From positions 1 to 24,984 of the forward strand of contig CAYWTB010000069.1 of assembly GCA_964461135.1 (NCBI GenBank): a stretch of 24,984 bases of DNA. Direction: 5' to 3'. A model generated the notes under the pieces. It did no database searches, had not been told where the DNA came from, and was given only the letters and a program-made list of their open reading frames with translations. This DNA comes from RQOF01 sp964461135. GTDB taxonomy: Bacteria; Calditrichota; Calditrichia; RBG-13-44-9. Below are positions 1 through 8,223 of the stretch, piece by piece. The position numbers and the translations under genes were made by a program. Every line of letters begins with the position of its first letter. Within the stretch, counting starts at the first letter, position 1.

Positions 1-275
1 CATTCTACTACAAACGCCAGGAGATTCATAACTTTTTACGACTTCAGGTTAAAAGTGTGTCTGATGGTATTTTAATAAATCAAGCTGTTTAAAGGACATG
101 ATGATCCCGTTCATTAAATGGCAAAATAAAATAGTAAAAAATACGATTTTCTTTAATCTAAATGTTTGTTTTATTCTGTAAAGTTTTCTTATTATATTTC
201 GACTTTAATAATATTATCCGTTTTTAAAATCCCGGAGATAAATTTTAGTAAGTTTTTATAATATGGTCCCTAACG
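1..275. other. AT-rich 5' intergenic stretch
   Basis: No coding frame with family resemblance is visible. The stretch is very AT-rich and carries a TATAAT at 257-262, only about 14 bases before the ATG of the next gene. No matching -35 is seen, so a promoter is not called. The Shine-Dalgarno upstream of that ATG is also poor. Confidence 0.4.
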
Positions 276-2132
276 ATGATTAAATATTTCATTTCAATTT
301 CCCGCGCAGCGCTGTTTATTTTACTGATTTTGGTTGGGCTTACCCAGGTTCAGGCCCAGGGGCAGCGTTACCTGGCTATTTTGCCATTTTCCAACAGTGG
401 TGATCAGGAATATGACTGGATCGCGCGCGGTATTGAAGAAGTTCTCTATGAAAAAATGGGAAATCTTCAGGCCGTTAAAGTTTATGAACGCGAAACCATT
501 CTGAGAATTCTGAAAGAGGTCGGTATTCAGAATGAATCGGATATTACCGTACGCAATGCCTTTGCAGTCGGAAAAGAAACCGGTGTGGATGTACTTATTG
601 TTGGCAGCTATGCTGTTTCCGGCGGAAATCTGGGAATCAAATTCCGGGCTATCAGTACCTACACGGGGGGCAATGTTTACCTTAATACCTTTCAAGGGCC
701 GCTGTCGGATATTTTTCAGATTCTGGAGGATGGCATTCTCAAAACCATGCAGTCTATGCAGCTTTCCATCGGTGCCTCAGACAGCGAGATGCTGGACCGC
801 CAGCCCACTACCTCCATTGCCGCCTTTGAATATTACTGCAAAGCGTATGTTCAGTTTCAGAAAGGAGCCGGGATGGAGACCGTGGCGGGATTATTCAATC
901 AGGCTATTGCGCTGGATCCCAATTTTTGGGAAGCCCAGTATAACCTTGGTGTTATCTACTTCAATTACGATCAATACGGAAGGGCCCTGAGTCAGTTCCA
1001 GAAAGTAAGCAGCCAGAATCCCAACTTCTATAAACCCTATTATGGGATGGGTATGATCTATTTTCTGCAGCGGGACTATCAGAAAGCCATTGACAATTAT
1101 CAGCGTGTCCTCAACCTATCTCCGGATCAAGACCGTGCCCTGTATTACCTGGGGCGAATTTACGTCCGGCTGGATTCTCTGGACAGGGGACTGAATTATC
1201 TGAATAAATCAGCCGAACTGAATCCCAATTATCCCCCCACTCATTATTATATTGGTTTAGCCAATTTAGAGCGTGGGTGGTATAAATCTGCCGTTCAGGC
1301 TTTACGGACCACCCTGAAACTGGATCCTGAAAATTATCTGGCCCATAATTCCCTGGGAGAGTGCTTCTACCGCCTGCAAAGATATGATGAAGCTATTTAT
1401 GAATATAATAAAACCACCGAAATTAAGCGAGACTTCTCCACAGCTTACTTTAATATCGGCAATACCATCTATAAACGTGGTGCCCTGCAGGATATAGTGG
1501 ATTCCTACCTGGAAATTCTGGAAACCCGGTATTCTGAATCGGACACTCCGCTTGGATCCAGTCTGGCGGAAGATCTGCGCAAACTGCGAAAAGGAACCAT
1601 GGAATCCTCGCAAGTATACCAGCAGATGGTAAACGCCTATCGGAACGCCCTTAAATATGAACCGTCATTCTTTGAGGCAGCATTTAATCTGGCCTTAACT
1701 TATGAAAATATGGGTATGGCAGACAGCGCCAAATACTATTATCAGCAGACCATTGTTATCAATCCCGGGCTGGTAAGGGCCCATATGCGACTGGGACGGT
1801 ATTATGAACGGGAAGGCAATTATAATGCGGCTCTGCAGCAGTTTAAAGAAGTGGTAAAGCTTGAACCGTCCTATTTTTCCGGTACTCCCCGTCTGGGTGA
1901 ACAATACCGTTATATCAATATCATCGACGATGTTCTGAGTGAGTATCAAACCAAGCTCCAGATAAATCCAAACGATCCCCAGACCCTGCTGGTTCTGGCA
2001 CGCATCTTTAACAGCCTGGGGAGGTTTGGACAGGCCGAACGTTATTATCAGCAGATTGTTCAGCTGGATCCCATGAACCGGGAAGCCAACCGCGAGCTAA
2101 AAAATCTGCAGCGTCAGCAGAAAAAAATGTAA
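276..2132 (+). CDS. secreted CsgG/FlgO-like + TPR repeat protein
   Basis: The 618-residue protein is predicted to be exported. It has a basic-hydrophobic Sec signal at residues 1-28 ending in an Ala-rich cleavage region (VQAQG). Residues about 31-155 read as a CsgG/FlgO/TolB-N-type domain: an ILPF strand, a 'GIEEVL' helix and a 'VDVLIVGSY' strand. From about residue 185 to the C-terminus there are roughly ten tetratricopeptide repeats with the usual spacing of Trp/Tyr/Gly/Ala and a closing Pro (for example LDPNFWEAQYNLGVIYFNYD). Such proteins are usually periplasmic or outer-membrane scaffolds; no enzyme is implied. It stands alone and converges with the minus-strand gene at 2408. Its start rests on the signal peptide, because the ribosome site is weak. 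Confidence 0.85.
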   Translation: MIKYFISISRAALFILLILVGLTQVQAQGQRYLAILPFSNSGDQEYDWIARGIEEVLYEKMGNLQAVKVYERETILRILKEVGIQNESDITVRNAFAVGKETGVDVLIVGSYAVSGGNLGIKFRAISTYTGGNVYLNTFQGPLSDIFQILEDGILKTMQSMQLSIGASDSEMLDRQPTTSIAAFEYYCKAYVQFQKGAGMETVAGLFNQAIALDPNFWEAQYNLGVIYFNYDQYGRALSQFQKVSSQNPNFYKPYYGMGMIYFLQRDYQKAIDNYQRVLNLSPDQDRALYYLGRIYVRLDSLDRGLNYLNKSAELNPNYPPTHYYIGLANLERGWYKSAVQALRTTLKLDPENYLAHNSLGECFYRLQRYDEAIYEYNKTTEIKRDFSTAYFNIGNTIYKRGALQDIVDSYLEILETRYSESDTPLGSSLAEDLRKLRKGTMESSQVYQQMVNAYRNALKYEPSFFEAAFNLALTYENMGMADSAKYYYQQTIVINPGLVRAHMRLGRYYEREGNYNAALQQFKEVVKLEPSYFSGTPRLGEQYRYINIIDDVLSEYQTKLQINPNDPQTLLVLARIFNSLGRFGQAERYYQQIVQLDPMNREANRELKNLQRQQKKM

Positions 2133-2407
2133 AGCATTTTATCAGAAACAGGACGATATTAATCCGCAGTTATTCCTCATTCGGGTAATCGGTCTGTTGC
2201 CGGAGAGATGTGCCACCTAAGATTTCCTGAAATCTTTAAGCCCTTAATATCCTGGAATTTCAGACTGCATTGAAGTGAGAAAATCAGCATACTGTTTTGT
2301 CTGCTGGACGAGTAGGGTTCACTATGATCTTCAGGCAGGCCAATCGTCTGGAAAGGATGGGTCATTTGTTCAACCGGGGGAAGAGGGATGAACATACCAT
2401 CGCAATA

Positions 2408-3310
2408 TCAGGATTTGTCTGATTTTAAAGGCGGTGCGTCTGAACTTCTGGAAGGCGGATTATTATCAAAATCCGGCATGTTGAGTACTTCTCTGGCAAT
2501 ATCCCACAGGGTAATCCTGCGTGGTTCTTCCGGCTGTCCCTGCGAAACTGCTTTCCTGCCTTCCTCCATACCCTGAATAATGGATACGATTTGAAGGGGT
2601 GTATTGGCTACCGCATCCGGTACTGTCCGGCCGGCGGAGAGTTCGGCAGCGTTCTCAGGGATTTTACTGATAGACGCTGCATAATGTCTTTCCGGGTTGC
2701 TCTGAGGCATGAAGCCGGTAATGGTCAAATTGAAACGGGTAAGGATGGTGCGTATACCCAGTTGTTTTGCGCTGATAATATCCGGTCTCATTCTGTTAGT
2801 ACAAAGGACGGTTTCTTCCGGCGACGATCGGGTTTTCTGCAGAATTTCCTGCAGGAGAGAGCGAAAGGAGTTTTCCTCTCCTGCCGGATGGCGTGTAAAA
2901 ATAAAATTGAAGTTATAATTTAAACCCAGTTTTCGACGTGCTTTTTCAAAGAACGGTCCGTTATCCCCGATTAAGACCGTCTTATAGTAGTAGTTCAGGC
3001 TGGTATTTAATGGCAGCATGCCTGGAATTGGCCTTACATAAAAATTCCCCAGTTTTTTAAGAAACAGCTGCAGATCTTGCTGGAAACGCTGCTCGTTTCT
3101 CTCTGAGAGATAACGTCCCGCAATTAGTTGATAAGCATTAGAGGTGCCGGTCCTGGAAATGTAATACTCCCGCAGTTTGAGGATATCTTCAAAATTTTTC
3201 CAGCGCGGGTCCTGCCTGAGATAATACCATAATTTTTCATATATTTTAAAACGGACCAGCTCTTCGTTTAGGATGACTCCCTCTGCGCGGTAAATGACTG
3301 TTTTGATCAT
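2408..3310 (-). CDS. HAD-fold pseudoenzyme, partner of the adjacent kinase
   Basis: The 300-residue protein has the outline of a haloacid-dehalogenase hydrolase but not its catalysts. Where motif I should read hhDxDGV, residues 5-12 read VIYRAEGV, so the nucleophile Asp is Arg and the general acid is Glu. The segment VLIGDNGPFFEKA (112-124) fits the motif II strand region. The motif IV position, normally GDS/GDD followed by Di-A-k-aG, reads VLCTNRMRPDIISAKQLG (168-185). Residues after about 200 form a Pro/Ser-rich tail with no recognised domain. The start is supported by AGGAA about 8 bases upstream. The gene overlaps the 3' end of the upstream kinase by 65 bp, so the two are co-transcribed and probably coupled. 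It could be a regulatory or structural partner of that kinase. Family membership comes from fold pattern only. Confidence 0.65.
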   Translation of the reverse strand: MIKTVIYRAEGVILNEELVRFKIYEKLWYYLRQDPRWKNFEDILKLREYYISRTGTSNAYQLIAGRYLSERNEQRFQQDLQLFLKKLGNFYVRPIPGMLPLNTSLNYYYKTVLIGDNGPFFEKARRKLGLNYNFNFIFTRHPAGEENSFRSLLQEILQKTRSSPEETVLCTNRMRPDIISAKQLGIRTILTRFNLTITGFMPQSNPERHYAASISKIPENAAELSAGRTVPDAVANTPLQIVSIIQGMEEGRKAVSQGQPEEPRRITLWDIAREVLNMPDFDNNPPSRSSDAPPLKSDKS

Positions 3311-4337
3311 GTTTTTTTCCTGACATATTAGCGAGAATTTCTATCATGTTATGAAATTTTGGATAAAAATCCATTCTGTTTTTTGCCATGCGAATTGCCT
3401 CATCAATATACTTCAAATAGTTGGCATTGCGGGTGAGCCGAAAGGTATAAATAAATGCCCCGGCATCATGCAGTTTGCGCTGAATGATACTGTAATCAAT
3501 TGCCTTTTTATAGGACTCACGGTTGAAATATTTCCTTATCAGCGGTTGTTCGAGATAGAATTTTTCCAGCAGCGAATCTCGTATACCATCGGGGACGGAA
3601 ACATAGGAGTCCCACAGCAGAGAGACCAGGTCATAAACCGGGCTGCCGCTGCGGGCGTCCTGAAAATCGATAATCTGAAAGCTGTTCCGTCTGCTGCGGG
3701 GTCTGAAAAAAATATTGCTGCTCTGAAAGTCACGATGAACGAATACCGGGATCTTAAAATCCAGGAAAGTACTGATTTCCCGCGAGAAGGAATGAAAGGC
3801 TTTTTCCTCAAACCGGCTCAGGTTGTGGACGTAATAGGATTTTATCAGTTGTTCCTTTACATGAAAATTAAATTCAAACAGGTATTTTTCCTCATCGAAA
3901 AAACGAATGAAAGCAGGACAATGTGCCTCAAAAGGGGTGCGGTTCTGCAAATCAACCAGGAATTCAACCAGTTTCCTGTAAGTAGTTTCTAAACCTGAGA
4001 GTGTCCGAATCTTCATATACAGATCCAGGCGTTCTCCCCGGGCGGGTTCCAGGAAAATCCAACCCTCATTACGATGGATTTCATATACCTGTGGCCGCGG
4101 AATATTTTGCCGGCGGAGATAGTAACTGATGTTCAGATAATCATCGATGATTTCCAGGCGGTCCTGTGGCAGCCACATCAAAACAACATCAGCCAACGGG
4201 AAATAGGTGGGTTCCGGAAAAGTCAGCAGATAATAACGGCGTACCGATGCCCCTGCATCCAGGTATTGAATGGTATAATTATCCGACTTAAAAAAAGTGC
4301 TTAACTGATCTTTAAGCCCTTGTGTGTCATGAAGCAT
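3246..4337 (-). CDS. APH-family kinase, AmgK-like (sugar phosphotransferase)
   Basis: The 363-residue protein shows the aminoglycoside/choline-kinase fold. The catalytic loop is VHRDFQSSNIFF, with H201, D203 and N208. The metal-binding motif is IIDFQDARSGSPVYDLVSLL, with D224. The wording of both motifs, HRDFxxxN and IDFQDAxxGxxxYDLxSLL, is that of AmgK, the N-acetylmuramate/N-acetylglucosamine 1-kinase of cell-wall recycling, rather than a true antibiotic kinase. No MurU-like nucleotidyltransferase is next to it; the neighbour is the HAD-like pseudoenzyme. AGGGAC precedes the ATG at suitable distance. The last ~20 residues, inside the overlap, are basic and low in complexity, so the ancestral stop may have been earlier. 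Confidence is high for family and moderate for substrate. Confidence 0.8.
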   Translation of the reverse strand: MLHDTQGLKDQLSTFFKSDNYTIQYLDAGASVRRYYLLTFPEPTYFPLADVVLMWLPQDRLEIIDDYLNISYYLRRQNIPRPQVYEIHRNEGWIFLEPARGERLDLYMKIRTLSGLETTYRKLVEFLVDLQNRTPFEAHCPAFIRFFDEEKYLFEFNFHVKEQLIKSYYVHNLSRFEEKAFHSFSREISTFLDFKIPVFVHRDFQSSNIFFRPRSRRNSFQIIDFQDARSGSPVYDLVSLLWDSYVSVPDGIRDSLLEKFYLEQPLIRKYFNRESYKKAIDYSIIQRKLHDAGAFIYTFRLTRNANYLKYIDEAIRMAKNRMDFYPKFHNMIEILANMSGKKHDQNSHLPRRGSHPKRRAGPF

Positions 4338-4450
4338 TAAAGTGTCCCTAAAAATTCATGATATTTAAAGATCCCGATACTGGCCCCTGGATTCCGGGAA
4401 GGCAGCCTACAGGATACTAGATGCCGGTAAAACCATGTAAGGTTTTATCC

Positions 4451-4482
4451 CGACTTGTCAACCGGAGGTTGACATGGAGTCG
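4451..4482. repeat. REP-like inverted repeat hairpin
   Basis: CGACT-TGTCAACC, loop GGA, GGTTGACA, bulge TGG, AGTCG. The inner 8-bp arms are perfect and the outer 5-bp arms pair after a 3-base bulge. There is no T-run on either side, so it is not an obvious intrinsic terminator. It lies 5' of the kinase gene at 4337. Confidence 0.6.
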
Positions 4483-4624
4483 AGAATCTTTGATTTTGCC
4501 TTCCTGCCTGCCCGGCCTGTCCGGCTTTAGACGGGCTTTAGACGGGAATTAACACGAATTCTGAAAATTTTTTACTCCATTACCTTTTTCGCATAGCGAC
4601 CACTCGTGGTAATTTTGTATTTTT

Positions 4625-4645
4625 GCCAACTGCCAACTGCCAACT
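4625..4645. repeat. heptamer tandem repeat GCCAACT x3
   Basis: There are three perfect consecutive units of GCCAACT (AGTTGGC on the minus strand). This is one of four period-7 arrays in the window's intergenic DNA, each with a different unit. Confidence 0.9.
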
Positions 4646-4711
4646 TTTTTCTTTGTCCACGAATTACACGCATTAATTCTCTCTGTATTTCACAATAAAG
4701 GATTTGTTTTC

Positions 4712-4746
4712 TTTGATCTTTGATCTTTAATCTTTTGTCTTTGATC
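4712..4746. repeat. degenerate heptamer array TTTGATC x5
   Basis: Five in-phase 7-bp units are present: TTTGATC, TTTGATC, TTTAATC, TTTTGTC, TTTGATC. The array ends 19 bp before the stop codon of the minus-strand aminopeptidase gene, so it lies directly 3' of that gene. Confidence 0.85.
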
Positions 4747-4765
4747 TTGCATTCTTTTTCCTTCC

Positions 4766-6553
4766 TCAAATAGCACGTGTGGCCTCTCTTAACCATTCTT
4801 TTTCTTCTTTATTTAGTTGGGGCGACAGATTTTTATAAACCTCATTGTGATAGCTGTTCAACCACTCAATCTCTGCCGTTGTGAGCAGTGATTTGTCCAC
4901 CAGCTTCGGGTCAATGGGACACAATGTGATGGTCTCAAAGGTATAAAATTGAGAGAACTCCGGAGATATGTGTTCATCTTTTACGGTTAGAATCAGATTC
5001 TCTATACGGATTCCGTATTCACCTGCCTTGTAATATCCAGGTTCATTGGAAATTACCATACCTGGTTCCAAAGCTACACCAATACCCCGGTAGTAGGAAA
5101 TGGCCTGCGGTCCTTCATGTACATTCAGATAGGAACCGATACCGTGTCCGGTACCGTGTCCATAGTTAAGACCCAGGTCCCAGAGGGGTTTACGGGCGAT
5201 AGTATCCAGTTGATTCCCGGCGGTGCCCCGCGGGAAACGGGTCATGGCCAGCCGGATATGCCCCTGCAGTACCCGGGTAAAACGGTCTTTCTGCTCAATA
5301 CCCGGTTCACCCAGCGCAAGGGTGCGGGTGATATCCGTGGTCCCGTCCAGGTAATGTGCACCGGAATCGAGCAGGTAAAGGCTCTCGTTTTTCAGCATGA
5401 CATCCGTTTCGGGTGTAGAACTGTAATGGACAACGGCGCCGTGTTCGCGGTAGGCCGAAATGGTTTCAAAGCTTAAACCCTGGTAAAGATCCTGCACGAC
5501 ACGAAATTTCTCCAGCTTCTCAGCAGCAGAAATTTCTGAAACGGCAATAGCCTCAATATTCTTTTCCAGCCAGTGAAGAAACCTGACCATGGCAACACCA
5601 TCCCTGACGTGAGCCGCCTTTAAGCCGGCTATCTGGGTGTCATTTTTTATGGCCTTCATGAGGGTGATGGGACTTTCCCGGAAGAACAATTCGCATTTTT
5701 TACCCAGGAGATGGGCAATCCACCAGCTTGCAGTCCCCGGATCCAGCCAGATCCTTTTGCCAGCCTTGTCCAGCTTCTTCACTTCCCTGGCGAAATTCCT
5801 ATAGTCGTAAATGGTAATCTTTTTTCCCAAATGCTTCTTGAGCTGGCGTGTAACTTTGGAAGTCTTGGTAAAAAGCATGGCATCCTTATCGCTAACAATG
5901 GCATAACTGATGGCCAGCGGATTATATTCAATATCTCTTCCCCGGATGTTAAACAGCCAGGCAACCGCATCCAGGGTGGTAATGATATGCAGATCGATAT
6001 TTTCACTTTTCAGTTTTTTTCGAAGACGATCCATTTTGGAATCAACGGATTCTCCTGCATATTTCACGTCATAAGGTTCTATGGCATCATCCGGCATGGG
6101 GGGCTGTTCCTTCCAGATTTCATCCACCAGGTTTTTTTCGACCGGTTTCAACTCAATATCCCAGGAGGCCAGGTATTTTTGCAATTTATCCGCCTCCTGG
6201 CAGGATAATAGCTGGGGATCTGTACCGACTACCTGGCCCGCCTTCAGTTGATCTTTTATCCATTCCTGCATGGGCGGCGTATCCGGCAGGCCAGCCTTGA
6301 ACAGCCTGATCCCGCTGCCCATCAGTTGCTGTTCAGCCTGCAGGAAATACCGGGAATCGGTCCACAGTCCGGCGTCATTCCGGGTAATCACTAACTCACC
6401 GGCCGAACCGGTGAATCCGCTCAACCACTGGCGTCTCTGCCACATTGCCGGAAGATATTCGTCCTGGTGAGGATCGGTACTGGGAACAATATAGGCATAA
6501 ATACCCTGTTTCTTCATCAAATGGCGCAACGCTTTCACTTTCTCTTTTATCAT
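4766..6553 (-). CDS. Xaa-Pro aminopeptidase P (M24B metallopeptidase)
   Basis: This is a cytosolic dinuclear-metal exopeptidase that removes an N-terminal residue before proline. With the start at 6553 it has 595 residues, the usual length of the long three-domain aminopeptidase P. Two creatinase-like N-terminal domains precede the pita-bread catalytic domain. All five metal ligands are visible: D396 (LLDSGAHY), D407 (TTDITRT), H470 (GHGTGHGIG), E504 (SNEPGYY) and E518 (YGIRIENL). The start at 6553 is preferred over an upstream ATG at 6619 because GGAGAG lies just before it and homologous sequence begins there (MIKEKVKALRHLM). No signal peptide is seen. The gene is monocistronic and divergent from the methyltransferase at 6799. 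Confidence 0.93.
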   Translation of the reverse strand: MIKEKVKALRHLMKKQGIYAYIVPSTDPHQDEYLPAMWQRRQWLSGFTGSAGELVITRNDAGLWTDSRYFLQAEQQLMGSGIRLFKAGLPDTPPMQEWIKDQLKAGQVVGTDPQLLSCQEADKLQKYLASWDIELKPVEKNLVDEIWKEQPPMPDDAIEPYDVKYAGESVDSKMDRLRKKLKSENIDLHIITTLDAVAWLFNIRGRDIEYNPLAISYAIVSDKDAMLFTKTSKVTRQLKKHLGKKITIYDYRNFAREVKKLDKAGKRIWLDPGTASWWIAHLLGKKCELFFRESPITLMKAIKNDTQIAGLKAAHVRDGVAMVRFLHWLEKNIEAIAVSEISAAEKLEKFRVVQDLYQGLSFETISAYREHGAVVHYSSTPETDVMLKNESLYLLDSGAHYLDGTTDITRTLALGEPGIEQKDRFTRVLQGHIRLAMTRFPRGTAGNQLDTIARKPLWDLGLNYGHGTGHGIGSYLNVHEGPQAISYYRGIGVALEPGMVISNEPGYYKAGEYGIRIENLILTVKDEHISPEFSQFYTFETITLCPIDPKLVDKSLLTTAEIEWLNSYHNEVYKNLSPQLNKEEKEWLREATRAI

Positions 6554-6733
6554 GATCTCTCCGGATTTTCGTTTTTTGCAATATAAATGCAAAATCCAAA
6601 GAGCGGCAACTGTTTCCAAGAAATTTTCAAGAGGATTATGTCCATAGCTGAGTTAAGGACAAAATTATATTTTGCAATGCCTTGCGCCAGGTGACTTTGC
6701 GTTAATGTATAACTCATGATAAATGAGCTGATG

Positions 6734-6763
6734 TTGAAATTATGATAATCTTAGCATTGTAAT
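6734..6763 (+). promoter_or_regulatory. possible housekeeping promoter for 6799 gene
   Basis: TTGAAA (6734-6739), 18-bp spacer, TGTAAT (6758-6763). The predicted start is near 6770, with ATG at 6799. A small inverted repeat CTCAT-GATAA-ATGAG lies just upstream at about 6713-6727. The -10 match is modest. Confidence 0.35.
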
Positions 6764-6798
6764 GGTTATATTTATAGAAAGGATGAAAAGGAAATTTT

Positions 6799-7545
6799 AT
6801 GCCACCATGGTTTGCTGATGATAATTTCTGGAGGGAATTTGAGGATGCACTCTTCCCGCCGGAACGCTGGGAAGCAGCGAAACAGGAAACCCAATACCTG
6901 ATATCATTGCTGAATCTGCCGGAAGATGCTACCGTGCTGGATTTGTGCTGCGGACCAGGCAGGCATACCCTGCAGCTGGCCCGTTACGGATTCAGGGTCA
7001 CCGGCGTGGATGGTACCTTTTATTACCTGCAGAAGTTAAACAGGCAAGCCAGGAAGGAAAATCTAACGGTTGAAACAGTCTGTGACGACATGAAAAATTT
7101 TTCCAGGGAGAATTATTACCAGGCCGCGATTTCCATGTTTACTTCCTTCGGTTATTTTGAAGAGGAAGATGATAACCGGAGAGTTTTATCGAATATTTAC
7201 CGCTCCCTGCAACCCGGTGGTTGGCTGCTTATGGAGATGGCCGGAAAAGACATTCTGATGAGAAATTTCCAACCGCGGGACTGGCATGAATCAGAAGATG
7301 TTTTTCTGCTGGAGGAACGGGAGGTGGATTCAGAGTGGCAATATATCAGCAATCGCTGGATCCTGTTCAAAAAAGGCAAAAAATATGAGTTCAGCTTTAA
7401 GCTGCATCTCTATTCCGCCAGGGAATTGAGTGATTTATTACATTCCTGCGGTTTTATTGATGTTGCTGTCTTTGGGGGTCTCGATCAGTCTCCTTACGAT
7501 GCTGATGCGAAGCGGCTGGTGGTTACAGCAATGAAGCAGTTGTGA
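6799..7545 (+). CDS. class I SAM-dependent methyltransferase
   Basis: The 248-residue soluble protein has a Rossmann methyltransferase core. Motif I is VLDLCCGPGRHT (46-57). It is followed by the acidic strand-2 end GVDGTFYYL, a CDDM motif after strand 3, and the post-I segment AAISMFTSFGYF. A 'SLQPGGWLLMEMAG' motif follows, typical of small-molecule methyltransferases. The substrate cannot be read. AAAAGGAAA a few bases before the ATG supports the start. It is transcribed alone and followed by a long non-coding stretch. Confidence 0.85.
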   Translation: MPPWFADDNFWREFEDALFPPERWEAAKQETQYLISLLNLPEDATVLDLCCGPGRHTLQLARYGFRVTGVDGTFYYLQKLNRQARKENLTVETVCDDMKNFSRENYYQAAISMFTSFGYFEEEDDNRRVLSNIYRSLQPGGWLLMEMAGKDILMRNFQPRDWHESEDVFLLEEREVDSEWQYISNRWILFKKGKKYEFSFKLHLYSARELSDLLHSCGFIDVAVFGGLDQSPYDADAKRLVVTAMKQL

Positions 7546-8082
7546 GAAACAATGCCGGGGTCCGGCTCCGGTTACTCACTGACCTCTATATTTTACAATT
7601 GAGAATTCTGCTGTAACCAGGAATCTCTCTTAACCGTATCCTTCCGAAGGTAACTTTCTCGGACGCGTTGATGGCCAGGTTTCCCGGCCTGGGGCTCACC
7701 GGTCTGTACCTCCCCTGCTGAGGAAATCCCGTCACCCGCGGGTGTTAATTCTCAATGAGTGGTTTTTATCATTACAGGAATAATCTTTTTTTCAACCGAG
7801 GGTGAATCTCCTGCAAATCCTGGAATTGAAGCAGCCTGAATTGTTAGAGAATCACCCAAAATAAAAAGAGATTAGCTTCGTGGTACGGGAAGTAAAAAAT
7901 ACCTTTTGTGCTGCCAGCGAAAAAAAAATCTCATACGGCATCTCTCCTACTTCAACTTTGGGAAGCTTCCCGGTCATTTCCGGCAGAGCAGATTTGAATA
8001 TTTGCATCGGATTATTTGACCATCAGACCTATGGTTTCAGGTGATAAATGGTTGGATATTTTTTTTGGTTAAATAAACCAAC
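7546..8082. other. long non-coding stretch before the sigma54 control region
   Basis: No gene is supported. The 5' part is GC-rich and hairpin-rich (see 7598-7756). From about 7760 on the sequence becomes AT-rich with no clear family signal. No cobalamin-riboswitch core could be recognised, although a B12-type radical SAM gene follows. Confidence 0.5.
7598..7756. repeat. inverted-repeat-bounded, hairpin-rich element
   Basis: A perfect 10-bp inverted repeat bounds the element: ATTGAGAATT at 7598-7607 and AATTCTCAAT at 7747-7756. Inside are three self-complementary motifs: CCTTCCGAAGG (7640-7650), CCAGG/CCTGG arms (7675-7692) and the 12-bp palindrome CACCCGCGGGTG (7733-7744). It is GC-rich against an AT-rich background. 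It could be a MITE/REP-type element or a structured RNA; no coding frame is evident. Confidence 0.5.
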
Positions 8083-8121
8083 TGTGAAGTTTTGTTCACA
8101 TATCGTGAATTATAATTCACA
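8083..8121 (+). promoter_or_regulatory. tandem GTGAA-N6-TTCAC operator (enhancer, copy 1)
   Basis: The site reads TGTGAA-GTTTTG-TTCACA (8083-8100), TATC, then the perfect 16-bp palindrome GTGAATTATAATTCAC (8105-8120). The two GTGAA-N6-TTCAC units have centres 21 bp apart, two helical turns, as expected for two dimers on one DNA face. The composite centre (8102) is about 132 bp upstream of the predicted sigma54 start. The same arrangement recurs at 14389-14427. The NtrC-type activator encoded at 12989 is the likely binder; this is inferred. Confidence 0.8.
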
Positions 8122-8207
8122 CCCCTTTAGCAGAATCAGGAAATATATTTCTATAGATTTTTTTATAATAGTATAATATTTATAGACTTATAAAAACTGG
8201 CAAAATT

Positions 8208-8223
8208 CGGCACGTTCTTGGCA
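8208..8223 (+). promoter_or_regulatory. sigma54 (-24/-12) promoter of the radical SAM gene
   Basis: CGGCACGTTCTTGGCA matches TGGCACG-N4-TTGCW at all but the first base and one base of the -12 element. The invariant GG (8209-8210) and GC (8221-8222) are exactly 10 bp apart. The predicted start is near 8234, with AGAAGGAG at 8241-8248 and the initiation codon at 8254. The AT-rich DNA between operator and promoter would bend easily. Confidence 0.75.

Larger units (their letters stand above)
4338..4765. other. repeat-rich spacer between two minus-strand genes
   Basis: This 428-bp gap holds no convincing gene. It contains a REP-like hairpin (4451-4482), an 11-bp tandem unit GGCTTTAGACG twice at about 4523-4544, three GCCAACT heptamers (4625-4645), a degenerate TTTGATC heptamer array (4712-4746) and the dispersed motifs ACACGAATT and GTCCACGAATTACA. 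A 74-codon frame on the minus strand (4572-4796) merely translates the heptamers and is not called. Confidence 0.7.

Noticed and set aside
4572..4796. 74-codon minus-strand frame
   Set aside because: It translates the heptamer repeats into a repeated KIKDKRLKIKDQR pattern and overlaps the aminopeptidase 3' end; no gene-like features.
8083..8120. CRP/FNR-type binding site
   Set aside because: CRP uses TGTGA-N6-TCACA; here the half-sites are 2 bp further apart (GTGAA-N6-TTCAC), and the tandem 21-bp phasing with a -24/-12 promoter fits a sigma54 activator better.
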